From: Bimuria novae-zelandiae CBS 107.79
Taxonomy: Eukaryota > Ascomycota > Dothideomycetes > Pleosporales > Didymosphaeriaceae
Assembly: GCA_010015655.1 (NCBI GenBank)
Contig: ML976657.1
Span: 1,756,910-1,820,909 of the forward strand
Reading direction: 5' to 3'
DNA: 64,000 bases
Shown: one piece after another, positions 24,600 to 35,539 of the stretch
How the letters are laid out: each line of letters starts with the position of its first letter
How positions within the stretch are numbered: position 1 is the stretch's first letter
Program-made: the position numbers and the translations under genes
Notes under the pieces: generated by a model
Told to the model about the DNA's origin: nothing
Database searches by the model: none
Seen by the model: the letters and a program-made list of their open reading frames with translations, nothing else

Positions 24600-27500
24600 T
24601 CCTTAGTCTCTACATTAACTAATCTAAGTTATTAGAGAAAACCCTCCCACTTGCTCTTAGAGAGTACCTTTATAAGGCTATTAGTAATTATGTCCGCTAA
24701 CTACACATGCTCCACCTTAATCCTGCCTATAGATACTTCTTATTAGATCTAGTGGTTGTGGACGTCCACATGCCAAAGTTTGGTTTGGAGGCGGGAAACC
24801 TCCTTAGTTACTAGGCGTATAGTTTATTTATTATTACACTAAATAGTGACTGTGCGCGCGTCTAGTTTAATCTTAAATTCTTAAAGTAGTCTTAAAATAA
24901 AGAGTGCTTCCTTAGCTACCTAAGAGAGAGCTAGCAGCTCGGCCTTAGTAGTTAATATTATTATAGTGTCTTATTTATTTGCTTTCTAGGCGATAAGACT
25001 GCTAAAAAGCTTAATAGCGTAACCTTAGGAGCTCTTGCGGTCTATTATATTGTTAGCAAATAATGCATCGCTTGCAATCTAAAGTCTAATGTCACCTCTA
25101 AGCTATAGGGCTCGCTGCTTTGTGCTTTAAAGGTATAGGAGAACTTGGTCTACTACGTCTTGGTGCTTAGTCCCTGGGTTTAACAGAAATCGAGCTAATC
25201 GTGATGTTGCAAAGGCAATGTCTAGCCTGGTAGTAACTATAGTAAAGAGTAGCGATCTAATCTTGTGTTAAAATTTATTAATCTTAGTTAGTGTTGCCAA
25301 CCCTTTCCTTAGTAGTAATTTAATCGTAGCCATTAGAGTGTCATGTTAAATGTTTGTCTTGTCTGCTAGTTGGCTAATCTTATCCGAATAGGAGGCCTGT
25401 GATAGTTAAATCTTGCGGCTTATTTGGTCCCGTACAACCTCTATGCTAAGAAACTATTAAAGGTTGTTTCCTCTAGTAAGAGTGTACTTGTCTTATAAGC
25501 GTTTAATTACTTATTAAGCTTCTTGTTCTTTGTCCTTGTGGTACGCAAGTATGATGTTGTCGACGTAGAAGAATATAATAACTCTATCTTTAATTAGGCA
25601 GCACGGCTCGTAAGGCACTATCTAGAAGCCTAGCGCTTTAAGCGTTATCGTGAATTCTCTCTGCTAGAGGAGTAGTAAAATGCGAAGGCCGTATAGTGCT
25701 TTATTTACTTGCAATATTATTCCAGGCTTCTAATAACCCTAAGGCATTCTCATGTACACCTCTTAATCTATTATTACGTGAATAAAAGCGTTAGTAACGT
25801 CGTACTGCGTAAGCTCTATATCATAGTAAGCTGCTATTGCCATTATTATTCAGAATAACTAGCTAGTAAGCGTGGCTGCGTAAGTGTCTTGCGAGGTAAT
25901 ATTTCGTTACTAATCGCCTTAGACGACTAGTCGCGTCTTGCACTTTAGCAAGCGATAGTGCTTATTAAGTTTATAAGTGTATACCTACATGTAGTTAAGG
26001 ATCTGCTATCCTATTAGTTTAATCTTCTTTACTAGAATTTCTAACTATAATTTTATTATTTAGTAGCTTGCGAGGTGCACTTGCTTAGCCTTTTAGAATA
26101 TCTCGCCTATTAGGTGATCCTTAAGCTTGGTTTAGCACGTTAGTAGAGGTGGAAGTTGACTTTAATAGGGCTTTAAGCCTTTGGCGAGCATTCTTATTAT
26201 CTTAGCCTTGTTTATAACTTCTCCTTTATATTTTCTAACACGGCTGGCTTAGGTTCCCGCCATAAAAGCTACTGCCTAGGAGATAGTTATAGAGGACGCT
26301 TATTACGTTAGACTTATTTAGTCTCCAGCTATTAACTATGCAAGTAACGCGACAGGTAGCGGTATAGTTAGAGGAGTTAAGTAGCTATCCCTAATCTTCC
26401 TTCCTTAATAGTAGCCTAGTGGATCTGCTTCATCTTGTTATTTTAACGAATCTACAGTGGCTTTATCCTTATAAAAGGAGTCTGTTTGTAGTTGTTGGGT
26501 AGGAGTTAGCAACTTAATAGTTCTTACGTACGTTGCTATTTCTTGAAGCGTGCTGTGCATAAGACTATCTATAAGGTCCTTAATTTTCCCGTTAAATACT
26601 AACTCTTCGTTAAAGATAACGTCCCGGGTACTTATTACTTTGCCAAGTAACGGTATCCATATTCGGTAGATGTTTAATAATCAGTATCTAACTAGATAAC
26701 CAATCTATACCTTCAGGTCAAGACGTTGTAGGCGTGATTTGCCTTAGTAAGTATCATCAGTCATTGCAAATGCCTTGCAACTGTACGCTTTTAAGTGTGC
26801 AATATTAGGTTTTCGTAGTAATATAACTATCCTATTACTAAAAGCGACTCGTGTGAAGAATATCTCGTATAGTGTTTTCCAGTGATTTACATAGTTTGGT
26901 GTTCGATTATAGAGGTATACAGCGGCTCTTATAATCTCAGGCCACAGCTCCCAGGATAGGTTGGCATTAAGTCGCATGGCACGAGCTTTCTCCTTATTCA
27001 CACCCCCTAAGCGTTCTGCGCCTCCATTTTATAATTATGTATCTAGTGCGGAAGGCTCTACAATTATTCCTTAGGTTATTAACTATTTCTTAACTTCTAG
27101 TTTAACTATGGCGATCTCGTTGTCTGCTTTAATAGTCTTAACAGAGATATTATAGTGGTTCTTAAAAAATAAGATAAATACTAAAAGGGCATTAATAATT
27201 AACTTTACTATTTAGTAATTTGTAAAATAGAGGTCTTATTACATGCCTAAAAACTTATTAGTAATTAGTAATTAACTCTTCTCTTTAGTAACTCCTTAGA
27301 TCTCGTATGTGTAGAAGTTAATGCTAAGCCTCTCTCTAGGTCCATCTTCGTTTATTCGTGGGGCGTGGCTTATCTACCGTCTAGACTTTACTCTCCCGCA
27401 TAAGTTACATTCCACAGTTATAATGCCTTTAACACGCACCCCTTTAGTTTACTACACTAGGTGTTTAATAGCCACTAGGCCTGGGTGTCCTAGTCTTTTA

Positions 27501-29239
27501 TGCCACAGCATAGCTAAGGCCTTTTACGGTCCTTTTTTGGTTCTTGTAGTGATCTTGTGTGTGTGATATGTGGCAGGTAGTAGCGGATTATATTCTAGCA
27601 CCCACTATCTAAACATCTTAGTTACAATTCTAATAGCTCTATTTTTAGCTCCTCGAAGAGTAGTTAGGTCTATTTATATATTCCACCAGATCCCTTTGTG
27701 CCTTAACAGTTAGAATAACACTAAGTTACATAACAGGTCTAGGCAAATAGCTATATCTTATAGGGTTAATTTTGTTATTCTGGTGTTGTTCTTTAGAGTA
27801 AGGTCAATAGACCCATATCCTCTAATCCACACTTTGGAATTTCCGGCCCATATATAGTCTCCGGGCAGTGGTGGTCAGAAACTGTAGATATAATTAGGGT
27901 TATTAGTAATATAGCAGGTTAATCCTAAGTTAAGGATAAACAACTTCTATAGTAGATAGTTAGTAGTATTTCTCCCTCCTACTACTAAGTTAAAAGCTGC
28001 TTTGGTAGCAGCAATTCTCTAGCCCTCTAGTTAATCTTTAAGGATCTTGGGCGTTAGAGTGTGCGATTATTTCGTAATTAGTGTTCTTAATTAGGTTCTA
28101 CTTTATCTATAGATTAGCCCCTAGAATGTTGCGTCTTTCTTACGCTTAAATTATATAAGCTCGCTAATAGTCTCGTTTAGTTTCCACCATTTAGGAGTCT
28201 TGTCTAGATTAATATAATAGCAGTCCCTTATACTATGGCGTTATCCACATGCAGGGCATTTTGCTCCTCTTATAGTAGTAGGCTCTAAATCTATAGGCTA
28301 TTTAAGCGTGGTGGTTTTCCTGCCCGCTGTACGTTAATTACGAGGTCTACCTTAGTTTTATTTCAATAACGCGCTTTTAGCAGGATAGGCGTCCCTATTA
28401 TTGCCCTAGGTAGGTGCACTACCTTTAGCGAAAAATAATACATTATTAGACACAAATGCTTTGTGTTTCCCTAATCTAAGGGAATAATTTATTATTATAT
28501 ATTCTCGAAAGCGTTGTATTATTTCTTTTCGATCTATGCCGGCTACGAATCGACTATTATCTTAAAAATTCGTAGACTATATAGGAGTAACCTTGTTTAC
28601 GGCATCTATAAAGTCTTTTATAATTACATTAATTTGTAATAGCTTAGTAATTTAAAAGACTTCTACTTCCGCAGCTACTTCGTCGTACTTAGCTAGCCAA
28701 GTATCCCATTATTAAGGGCTTCTTATTGGCTTAAGTGCCGCACGGTATCTAGTACGTGCTTATTCTCGTTCGAGTTAGTCGCTCATGCCAATTGTCTTCT
28801 ATAGATCGGTAATCCACTATTATAGTGGCTTATCTAGCAGGCAACATGTGCGCAGTAGGTGCAGTAACACAGTTAATTAGATAAACGCAACGATGTGCTA
28901 AAGGCTTAATTACTCCTTTTTATATTCGTGTCAATCGCTCTTATATTACTTAAAGAGGATCTTATAGTATTCGAGATCTTCTTTAAAAGCCTTCTAGCCT
29001 CTAGCTAATAGTTTAGTTAGTCTTATTAGGACTTTAATATTCGCGGCTGGCGCATAGTTAGTAATAACTAAAGCCCTTATTAGTAGCGGTTTCGGGGTTA
29101 ATAGCGTGGTTGAATTCAGATTAACTTTATCCTAAATGTTATGTACTACGCATCTTGCCTGGAGTTGTGTTCTCTACCCCCTATAGTCTGCGGAGGTGTT
29201 CAGGTGTACCGTAGAATCGCGGTTTGAGAGTTACGCCAT
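24600..29239 (-). pseudogene. Copia-3 gag-pol polyprotein, RIP-inactivated
   Basis: The minus-strand ATG at 29239 lies about 30 bp after the 5' LTR and opens a gag reading (LSNRDSTVHLNTSADYRG; later SP..WDTWLAKYDEVAAEVEVF near 28700). Integrase is preserved at 26744-27001: KARAMRLNANLSWELWPEIIRAAVYLYNRTPNYVNHWKTLYE and LRKPNIAHLKAYSCKAF. Reverse transcriptase follows at about 25500-26000, where the plus strand complements a FFYVDD-type box (25554-25575), and RNase H lies near 24800-25000. Stops of the TAG/TAA type occur throughout. Coding parts are less damaged than in Copia-2, consistent with later insertion. Confidence 0.82.
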
Positions 29240-29253
29240 ATTGTATTAGTCGG

Positions 29254-29271
29254 GGCAGTGAGACTCTTAAT
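29254..29271 (-). other. Copia-3 primer-binding site, tRNA-Lys(CUU)-like
   Basis: Directly against the 5' LTR, on the element strand, lies ATTAAGAGTCTCACTGCC. Its complement reads GGCAGTGAGACTCTTAAT. The 3' part TGAGACTCTTAAT is the anticodon stem plus loop of tRNA-Lys(CUU) ending at the first nucleotide after the loop. This is the position where Drosophila copia uses a cut initiator tRNA-Met as primer. Confidence 0.65.
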
Positions 29272-29443
29272 TGTCAGATGGTATGATAAGTAGATATTAA
29301 TGTAACTTAATAGTATATGTTGTTTTTTTGTTGTATTGTCCACTGTGTTTAGTTGGTTTCGGATATTTTGCTAGTGTGCCAAGCCAAGTGGTCCCTGCTC
29401 GATTGTATAGATCTGACCTCACCGCAGCTTATTCTATCTGACA
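29272..29443 (-). repeat. Copia-3 5' LTR
   Basis: A 172-bp partner of 24329-24500, followed by the target duplication GTAAG. Confidence 0.92.
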
Positions 29444-29510
29444 GTAAGACTATATACCTGGTATTAGGTAATCCCACGCCAGCGCATGCTTTAAGTCAAA
29501 ACTCCTAATA

Positions 29511-31315
29511 GTAATTACGGTCACTTTTTATAGCCTGCACTTTATTTTTAAGTTAGTTCTATGCGATACTAGCGCACTATTAGTAATAGTATAGTCTACT
29601 AGGGCTAATCTATATTCTAGCACCTATTAGCCATATATCTCTTCTAGTTTTACTAATATTATATTATCTTATTACTTTAGTATTATTAGTTCTGCTCGCG
29701 CGTCCCACTAAAGGTCTTGCCTCTAGAGTAATTAGAATAACATACGGTTATAGAGTAGATTAGAATAATAGGTAATATTATCTAGCTATATTATTTAATT
29801 GCTGCTTGCACTCCGTACGCTAAGATAAACGCTACTATATTCTTTAATTTTTATTTATATATTCCTTACCTATATAGAGTCTCCTAGTGCTGGCGGTTGG
29901 TATAAAACAAAGCAATCGATGTTGTTAAAGATATAGTGGGTTACATCTAAATTAAATATAGCTAAGTATTATAATAGGTACGTGTAAAAGGATACAGCAT
30001 TAAAACTTACTAAAATTTTAGTAATTTAGCGTCTATCTAGCTACTTACTATTAGTCTTAGTAATTTAAGTTAGAGTAAGAGTACGTAATAGTTTAATTAT
30101 ATGTGTTTATAATCTAGCCCTCTTTATTATCTTTAAACTTTTTTAAAGCTTTAAGTTATTCTTTAGCCTAAATTTAATTAGGGTAACTATGCTAGACTTT
30201 AGCCTAAACTAATCTAGTTACTTATCTAGAAAAGCGTAGAAGTAGTCCTATAAACTATAGTATTATTTATAAGTAAGGTACTTAAGGCTACTAACTATTA
30301 TTAACTTATTATTTTTAATCGCAGACCGCTTAGCTTTAGTACTATAACTAGTACATTATTATTTATATGGTCTTTCTTAAAGGTTTAATATTACTGTTTT
30401 ACCTATAAGAAAGACGTCCCTGTCTATAGCCTAGATAGATTTACTACTATTAGCGAGAGATAAACCTATAGTAGTAAAAGCGCCCTTTTATTTGCCCTTA
30501 ATTAGGTGCTATAGAATTATATAGTCTTAAAAGAGTTTTATTATATACTTTTATAATATAGCTGCATCCTTACTTCTATATTATTAGAAGGTTATTACCT
30601 ATATATATGCGACATAGATAACTGCCTTTGTACAGTCTTCTTTAAATAAGTCTAGCTTTTAAAGCTGTAGGACCTAATTAGTCTCTATATCTATAGCTAT
30701 ATAATTATACTTAGATAGTTATATAGTCTATAATCTAGCTATTCTTATTAGCTTAAGGGCTTTTTAGTATCTTACCTTAAATTGTCTGTATTTGTCTTGC
30801 AGGTCTATACTAACTATAATTATAAAGATATTAATCTACTACCTAATTAATTAATCTAAAATATAGTAGTTATTCAAGAGATACGCTAAAACTATTAATT
30901 AGAAAATAGTAACTACTTAATTTAAGCTATTCTGCTCCTCTTAATACTTGCGGTCTATAATCTTATATATCTCTAGCTATCTTTTATAATAGTTACTATT
31001 ATCTTTATATGCTTTTGCGCCTCCTATTAATAGATATAAAGATATTCTTAGTATATTATTTAGCTTTGTAGTTATGTAAGTCGTGCTTAGCTAGTAGCTA
31101 CCTATTATTAGGGATATTAGTATTACGGATTTCTACTTTAGTTTATTTATTAGCGCTAGGTTAATAATACTCTAGAGTTTTAAAAATTTGTATCTTATTT
31201 TAAGCTATTTAAGCTATAGCATATAGTTCGTGTAGTTAGTTAGAATTATCGTGGGATCACTAAGGATTAATAGGGCTATTATAGTTAGCTTAATTAAGGT
31301 AGTGAGACTCTTAAT
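29511..31315 (-). pseudogene. Copia-2 gag/5' pol block
   Basis: This is the right-hand remainder of Copia-2 after the Gypsy insertion. Its minus strand parallels Copia-1 7950-9400 closely: the run complementary to 30560-30860 matches Copia-1 8080-8330 (GACCTGCAAGACGAATA...). The primer-binding site at 31298-31315, against the LTR, reads ATTAAGAGTCTCACTACC on the element strand. It is heavily RIP-mutated with no usable frame. Confidence 0.75.
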
Positions 31316-31536
31316 TATTAGATTTAATAGTATTCTGTTACTTTAAGATAGTGTGATCTTGATAGTTAATAAAGTTAACTAATTAAGTGATAGAGATTGG
31401 CTATAGACGAGGTTTCTAGTACGTGCCAACCTAACGCTAGCACTCTCCAGGATAGTATGTAACTAGAGGTATGCCAGCCTAATATTTTCTACTATACTAT
31501 TAATAATAGTGCAAGATTACAAAGACCCTATAATTA
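31316..31536 (-). repeat. Copia-2 5' LTR
   Basis: A 221-bp copy of the split LTR 7242-7359/12657-12759, recognisable by TTTCTAGTACGTGCC.ACCTAACG. It is more RIP-mutated than the left copy (for example TATTAGATTTAATAG versus TGTCAGATTTGATGG). Confidence 0.85.
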
Positions 31537-32883
31537 GATAATTCTCTTTAACTACTGATAAAGGATTTAAACTTAGCGAGTCTTAGAGGCTTAAATTTAT
31601 TATGTAGTATTATAAGTTAGTTTTACTACTATTATTACTATGGAAAGTTTTTAGTAATATTGCTATTATTATACTTCCTTCTCTTTTATAGGGGGTGCTA
31701 CTCTGTCTTTAGCGACTGTAGATATTTAGATAAACTTATTAAGCTTTTAATTCTATTAAAACTAGCTACTAGTATTGTCTAATACTAGGATAGTATTATA
31801 ATACGTATTTAGGTTAAACTACTTAAACTTTATAATATTTATTATAGTACGACTAGATACTCCTCTGTCCTAAAGCACTTATTACTAAATAAGCTTAAAA
31901 TTACTAAGTAATTGGGTTTTAATAAGTTAATAAAATATATCTTAACTTTAAAGAGCTCTAAGCTTAATACATTAATAATTTAGCTTAAGGTAGCTAATAG
32001 GCTATAGTAAGATAACCCTAGTATAGGCAAATGAAAAGGAGGGAAGTAGTCTATATTAGGTATTATAGACTGTTTTGGAAAGGTCTTTAATATCTTTAAG
32101 AATCTAAGAAAGCTTGACTAATCTATCTAGCGTAAAGGCTTATTAGTTATAGATTATCTGTACTTTATAGGCGTAAATTATACTTCCTTTTAGTACTATT
32201 ACTATTTCTTATATTTAAGTTATTTTAGAATATTAATCCTATAGTTCTTCTGTATTACTGCTAGAGGTAGAAGAGAGGAATAAGTAAATATAAAAAGCTT
32301 ATATCAATTATATATTTATTTTATAATAGTACTAGCGGGACTAAGAGATTAAGAAGATATAATTACTATATGGTAGTTTTATTTCTTAGTTAAAAAATAT
32401 ATAAATGAAAAGTTTACTATACTAATTAAGAATAAAGAAAAGAATATTCTTTAAAGTTAGCTTTAGGTCTAATTATAATATATTTAAAAATAGGTAATAA
32501 CGCTAAGTTCTTCTTTAGTTTACTAATAATAATCTTATATCTTTTTATATTTTTGCGGTAATTTTAAACGTATATTTAATAAGTAAAAAATATCGACTAG
32601 CGAGCTAGTAACTATAACGGAGTTACTTGGATAGATTAGCTACAGATTACATAATTATGCGAAACGCTAGTTCCTTTGGGTTTGGCGCGCGCACTATTGT
32701 CTCTTCTTTCGTAAGCGTTCTATAGATTACTTTCCTCTCTATTTTAGTGTAGCTAAAATAGAGCTAATATATCCTGTTAACGTATACCTTCTGCATACGA
32801 TCGTAAGCCTAAGATTATTATTATATTATACTAAGATTGCTTTCCTTTACCTAGATAACAGCAACATAATATTAAAATTAAAC
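31537..32883. other. RIP-degraded sequence of unknown origin
   Basis: 1.35 kb of AT-rich, CpA-poor DNA. On the plus strand the last 250 bp stay open with few stops (LHNYAKR.FLWVWRARYCLFFRKRSIDYF), and 32030-32160 also reads with isolated stops, so it was probably coding DNA of a repeat. No domain recognised. Confidence 0.4.
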
Positions 32884-33506
32884 TTATAATTTGTGACGGT
32901 TTAGGACATGAAGCTTGGGCCACCCGCGTACGTGCGGCCCGTGCACGTGACTCACGTGATCCACAGTATATAGCTCTATAGGTAGCTGTAAGGGGCTGCG
33001 CAAAGGTTGCCGATGCCTGGTAACAGGATTGTATTCGATAAGGAGCAAACTATCTACAAGTAAGGCCAAACTTATATGTGCGCTGTTATTGTCAAGAAGA
33101 TTCAAGAGATTTCAAAGGCCCCACTCAGTCTAAAGGAGCACTGAGAGTTTCACCGAGGGTTTCACCGAGGAACAGTACAACAAGGCATCTAGCCTATTAC
33201 AGTAGCTTCTCAATCAAAACAACGATTGCCTCAACACTCTTTTCGACGTAACAGGATGCGCGTGAAACTGAATTCACGGCGTTTCTTCCCAGTCAACTGG
33301 ATACTTCTGTATGAGATTCCCCGAGTCTGCCTATTTTCACACCTCTCTGGACCTCTAAGGCGTCTTGGTCATTCCCCAAAGCGGAATGCGATTCGACGTC
33401 CTCATAAAAGATTTTCCTTACAGATTCCTCAAGTAACGAGCCGATCAATAACTTATTCTCTGAATCACCAGCAAGCGTGTTTGCTCTTAGGCACTCGTCC
33501 TTCTTA
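32884..33506. other. Transition into gene island; possible LTR-like start
   Basis: Composition becomes normal at about 32890 with TGTGACGGTTTAGGACATG, followed by a TATATAGC box (32967-32974) and a short direct repeat GTTTCACCGAGG (33148-33171). The start resembles a fungal Gypsy LTR, but no matching end or target duplication was found. No convincing coding sequence. Confidence 0.35.
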
Positions 33507-34637
33507 TCAAGCTCCTCCCGTTGCCGACGAATTTCTTGAAGTTCGCAAGCAAACTAATCTTCTAAAACGTTTTTTATTCAGCTCCATAGTCTTAGTCTTG
33601 CTATCAAGCTCGGAATGAAGCTCTTCGAGCTGGGCAGCGCGTAGGTGATCTTGAAGGGTTTCTGTCAGCCTCAGAGCGGACTCAACAAGCTGACTGACCC
33701 CTCGAGCTGTGGTTGGAAGTCGATGAACTGCACTATGCCGAAGCTTGTGCGTTGAGAAAAGAATTTCGTTGAGGGGGAATCCGCTTGATGCGAAGACGTA
33801 TTGTGGAAGCTTGGCAGAATGCTTGGCCAGAACACGAGTCCATTTCGTTAGCTCCGCTGCTGCAGCACAATCCCAGCCATTATTTTGGAATATGGACGGT
33901 AGCCAACGCTTGGCAAAATCGAAACAGCATTCCTCGAGTATGCGTTGAGCAGTCGTTAAGATAATATGCTGTATCGTATACGGAAGGTAAGACGGGTAGA
34001 GCGAAGGTATCATAGGTAGAACATCGTTTACAGGGCGTAGTAACGGGGTTCCCGAAAAGGGTTCAATAGCATATTTCAATATAAAGGAATGCGCTCTTAC
34101 CGGAAGCCACTTCTCCAAACTCAGGCAGCTTCTGAGAATTCTGACCACCGTCGTCCTGATCCAGCTCATTTTCAAGCTGATCTAATGATGCGATTTAGTC
34201 CAAAGCCTCTGCCGCAGACCGCGCGGCATGATTCTCAGAGTCGGCGCCTGTATGTCTCGCTCTGGTGATGAAACGAACAGCCCAGGGAACTCCACCTTGG
34301 CTTTTAGCTCGGATTGAAATATACGCTCATCTAGAAGATCTCTTATGATGTCAACGACGTGATGGATGCCGAGGTCTCCTGTTAACGGTTCCAGAGATGT
34401 TTTGTGCCCCTCGACGAGTTCTCGAATCTTCGTCTGTTTTCGTAATTGGGCGTTCTGCCCGGTAAAAATGGCCCTGCAAACTAGGTAGACTCGTATTCTC
34501 TCTGCTAAGGAATGCTCCATATCCACTATCGACAAGTACAAGTTTTGGAGAATTATCCTGCACAAATAGGCGGATGTTGAAGGTTGGGGTGTAGTCGGCG
34601 AACAATCATTCCTCCCGTTTAGGCCAACGTAACACAA
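33507..34637 (-). pseudogene. Unknown gene with a single internal TAG
   Basis: One minus-strand frame of about 377 codons runs from 34637 to the stop at 33507, broken only by TAG at 34182-34184. Before the TAG it reads YLCRIILQNLYLSIVDMEHSLAERIRVYLVCR...; after it MSWIRTTVVRILRSCLSLEKWLPVRAH... It ends in a helix-rich tail with LRAAQLEELHSELDSKTKTMELNKKRF, a probable short coiled coil. I recognise no domain. There is no ATG at the 5' end. A branch-site-like GCTAATA and CCCCCGCAG acceptor directly precede 34637, and a GTAATG donor 69 nt further upstream would add MPLRLNGAF from an ATG near 34732, so the real gene probably has a first exon there. Confidence 0.55.
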
Positions 34638-34994
34638 CTGCGGGGGAAACGCATGATATTAGCTAAGGACGCCACACGTCGCAGGAATGGCGTGTTCATG
34701 CATTACGAAAGCGCCATTCAGCCGGAGCGGCATGAGTGGGCATGCGACAATCTGGGCTCGAGGAGGGAGTGGCTATGAGATCTAGCCGCATATCGCAGCA
34801 GCATAGCCGCCCACTCACATCTGCATTCTCAAAGGATCTAGACTTTGCACTAAATCGCCCCTCCGGAGAGATGCGAATGAGCGACCGCGGAACGAGAGAC
34901 GTGTTCCCCGGCGCGTAGTATACTGGGAAACGGCCAATTGTTGCGCGCCTGAGACCCTCCAGTGTGAAATGGACCTTGAAGAGGAAAGAAGTGC
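34638..34994. other. Intergenic, possible upstream exon of previous gene
   Basis: A possible 69-nt intron and first coding exon of the unknown minus-strand gene lie at the left edge (about 34638-34732). The rest shows no supported feature. Confidence 0.4.
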
Positions 34995-35529
34995 GTGAAG
35001 GCAGACTTACCTATCAAATCCAGTCCTGACATTGAACAAACCTCTCAAGATATCGAGTTCCGCATCCTTGTAGTGGAAGACAACTCAATCAATCAACGCA
35101 TCCTTGTAGTGGAAGACAACTCAATCAATCAACGCATCCTCAAGCGCAAGCTCATCACGAAAATTCGCCGTCACTACCGCTAATCACGGCCGCGAAGCTG
35201 TTGAAGCGTTCAAGAAAATAGAAATCGACATCTTCCTAATGGATCAGAAAATGCCAGTGTTGGACGGTAACGGAGCCACGCGCAAGATTCGAGCGCTAGG
35301 AAATACACCACAGCAGCTCTGATGGGCATATCAAGCCAGTCAACAAGCGAAATACAGCCAACGTTCTAAGGACGATGTGACTGTAGATAAAATTCCAGTT
35401 ATTAGGATCACATCCAACGTCCGAGAAGAGCAGATTGCCGAGATGCTAGCAGCTAATATAGAGAATGTGGTTCGCAAACCATACAGTACATATAATCTGG
35501 TTGCGAATATTACCGAAATATGCCCATAG
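34995..35529 (+). pseudogene. Response-regulator receiver domain fragment
   Basis: Reads as the C-terminal receiver domain of a fungal hybrid histidine kinase. It starts EFRILVVEDNSINQ (acidic pair ED), continues with TTANHGREAVEAFKKIEID, the phospho-acceptor loop IFLMDQKMPVLDGNGATRKIR (acceptor D in LMDQ), RITSNVREEQIAEMLAA (the conserved T/S) and VRKPYSTYNLV (conserved K). The wild-type order is clear, but a 1-base deletion near 35159 shifts the frame, an internal segment around 35320-35370 is scrambled, and a 36-bp unit is duplicated. No kinase domain is present upstream. It is a dead remnant of a two-component signalling gene. Confidence 0.82.
35061..35132 (+). repeat. In-frame 36-bp tandem duplication
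   Basis: Two exact copies of a 36-bp unit (35061-35096 and 35097-35132), each encoding RILVVEDNSINQ, the first strand and acidic pair of the receiver domain. A third partial start follows at 35133. Twelve codons are duplicated without a frame change. Confidence 0.93.
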
Positions 35530-35539
35530 ATGAAGATAG

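Larger units (their letters stand above)
24329..29443 (-). mobile_element. Ty1-copia retrotransposon (Copia-3), complete
   Basis: LTRs of 172 bp at 24329-24500 and 29272-29443 begin TGTCAGATGGTATG and end CTATCTGACA, with a perfect GTAAG duplication (24324-24328 and 29444-29448). It interrupts the right LTR of the Gypsy element, and removing it restores that LTR. Minus orientation: a purine tract (complement of CACCCCTTTAGC) lies by the left LTR and the primer-binding site by the right LTR. Its 172-bp LTRs are nearly identical to each other, and RIP is lighter than in its host. Confidence 0.93.
15913..29510 (-). mobile_element. Ty3-gypsy retrotransposon nested in Copia-2
   Basis: LTRs lie at 15913-16079 and, split by Copia-3, at 24227-24328 plus 29449-29510. 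Both copies show the shared core GTAGTATAATTAATATAGGG (allowing single changes). A 5-bp duplication GTAAT flanks the element (15908-15912 and 29511-29515). Minus orientation is shown by a purine tract (complement of the TCCCCCCCTCT-like run at 16080-16093) next to the left LTR, and by RT and integrase read on the minus strand. The element carries Copia-3, two solo LTRs and one GC-richer island. Net size is about 7.6-8 kb, larger than most fungal Gypsy elements because of a long 3' segment. Confidence 0.87.
7242..31536 (-). mobile_element. Outer Ty1-copia retrotransposon (Copia-2), twice invaded
   Basis: Its two 221-bp LTRs match. The left one is split (7242-7359 and 12657-12759) by Copia-1; the right one is at 31316-31536. 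In element orientation the LTR begins T(G/A)ATTATAGGG and ends CAAATCTGACA. Internal sequence lies in two blocks, 12760-15912 (3' pol) and 29511-31315 (gag and 5' pol), separated by the Gypsy element at 15913-29510. Orientation is minus: the primer-binding site lies against the right LTR and a purine tract lies inside the left LTR. Flanking 5-mers (ACTAT left, GATAA right) do not match, so the original target duplication is lost or one end is rearranged. The interior is saturated with RIP changes. Confidence 0.8.

Noticed and set aside
27321..27566. 81-codon plus-strand frame inside Copia-3
   Set aside because: It is antisense to the element's coding direction in a lightly mutated stretch; no domain.
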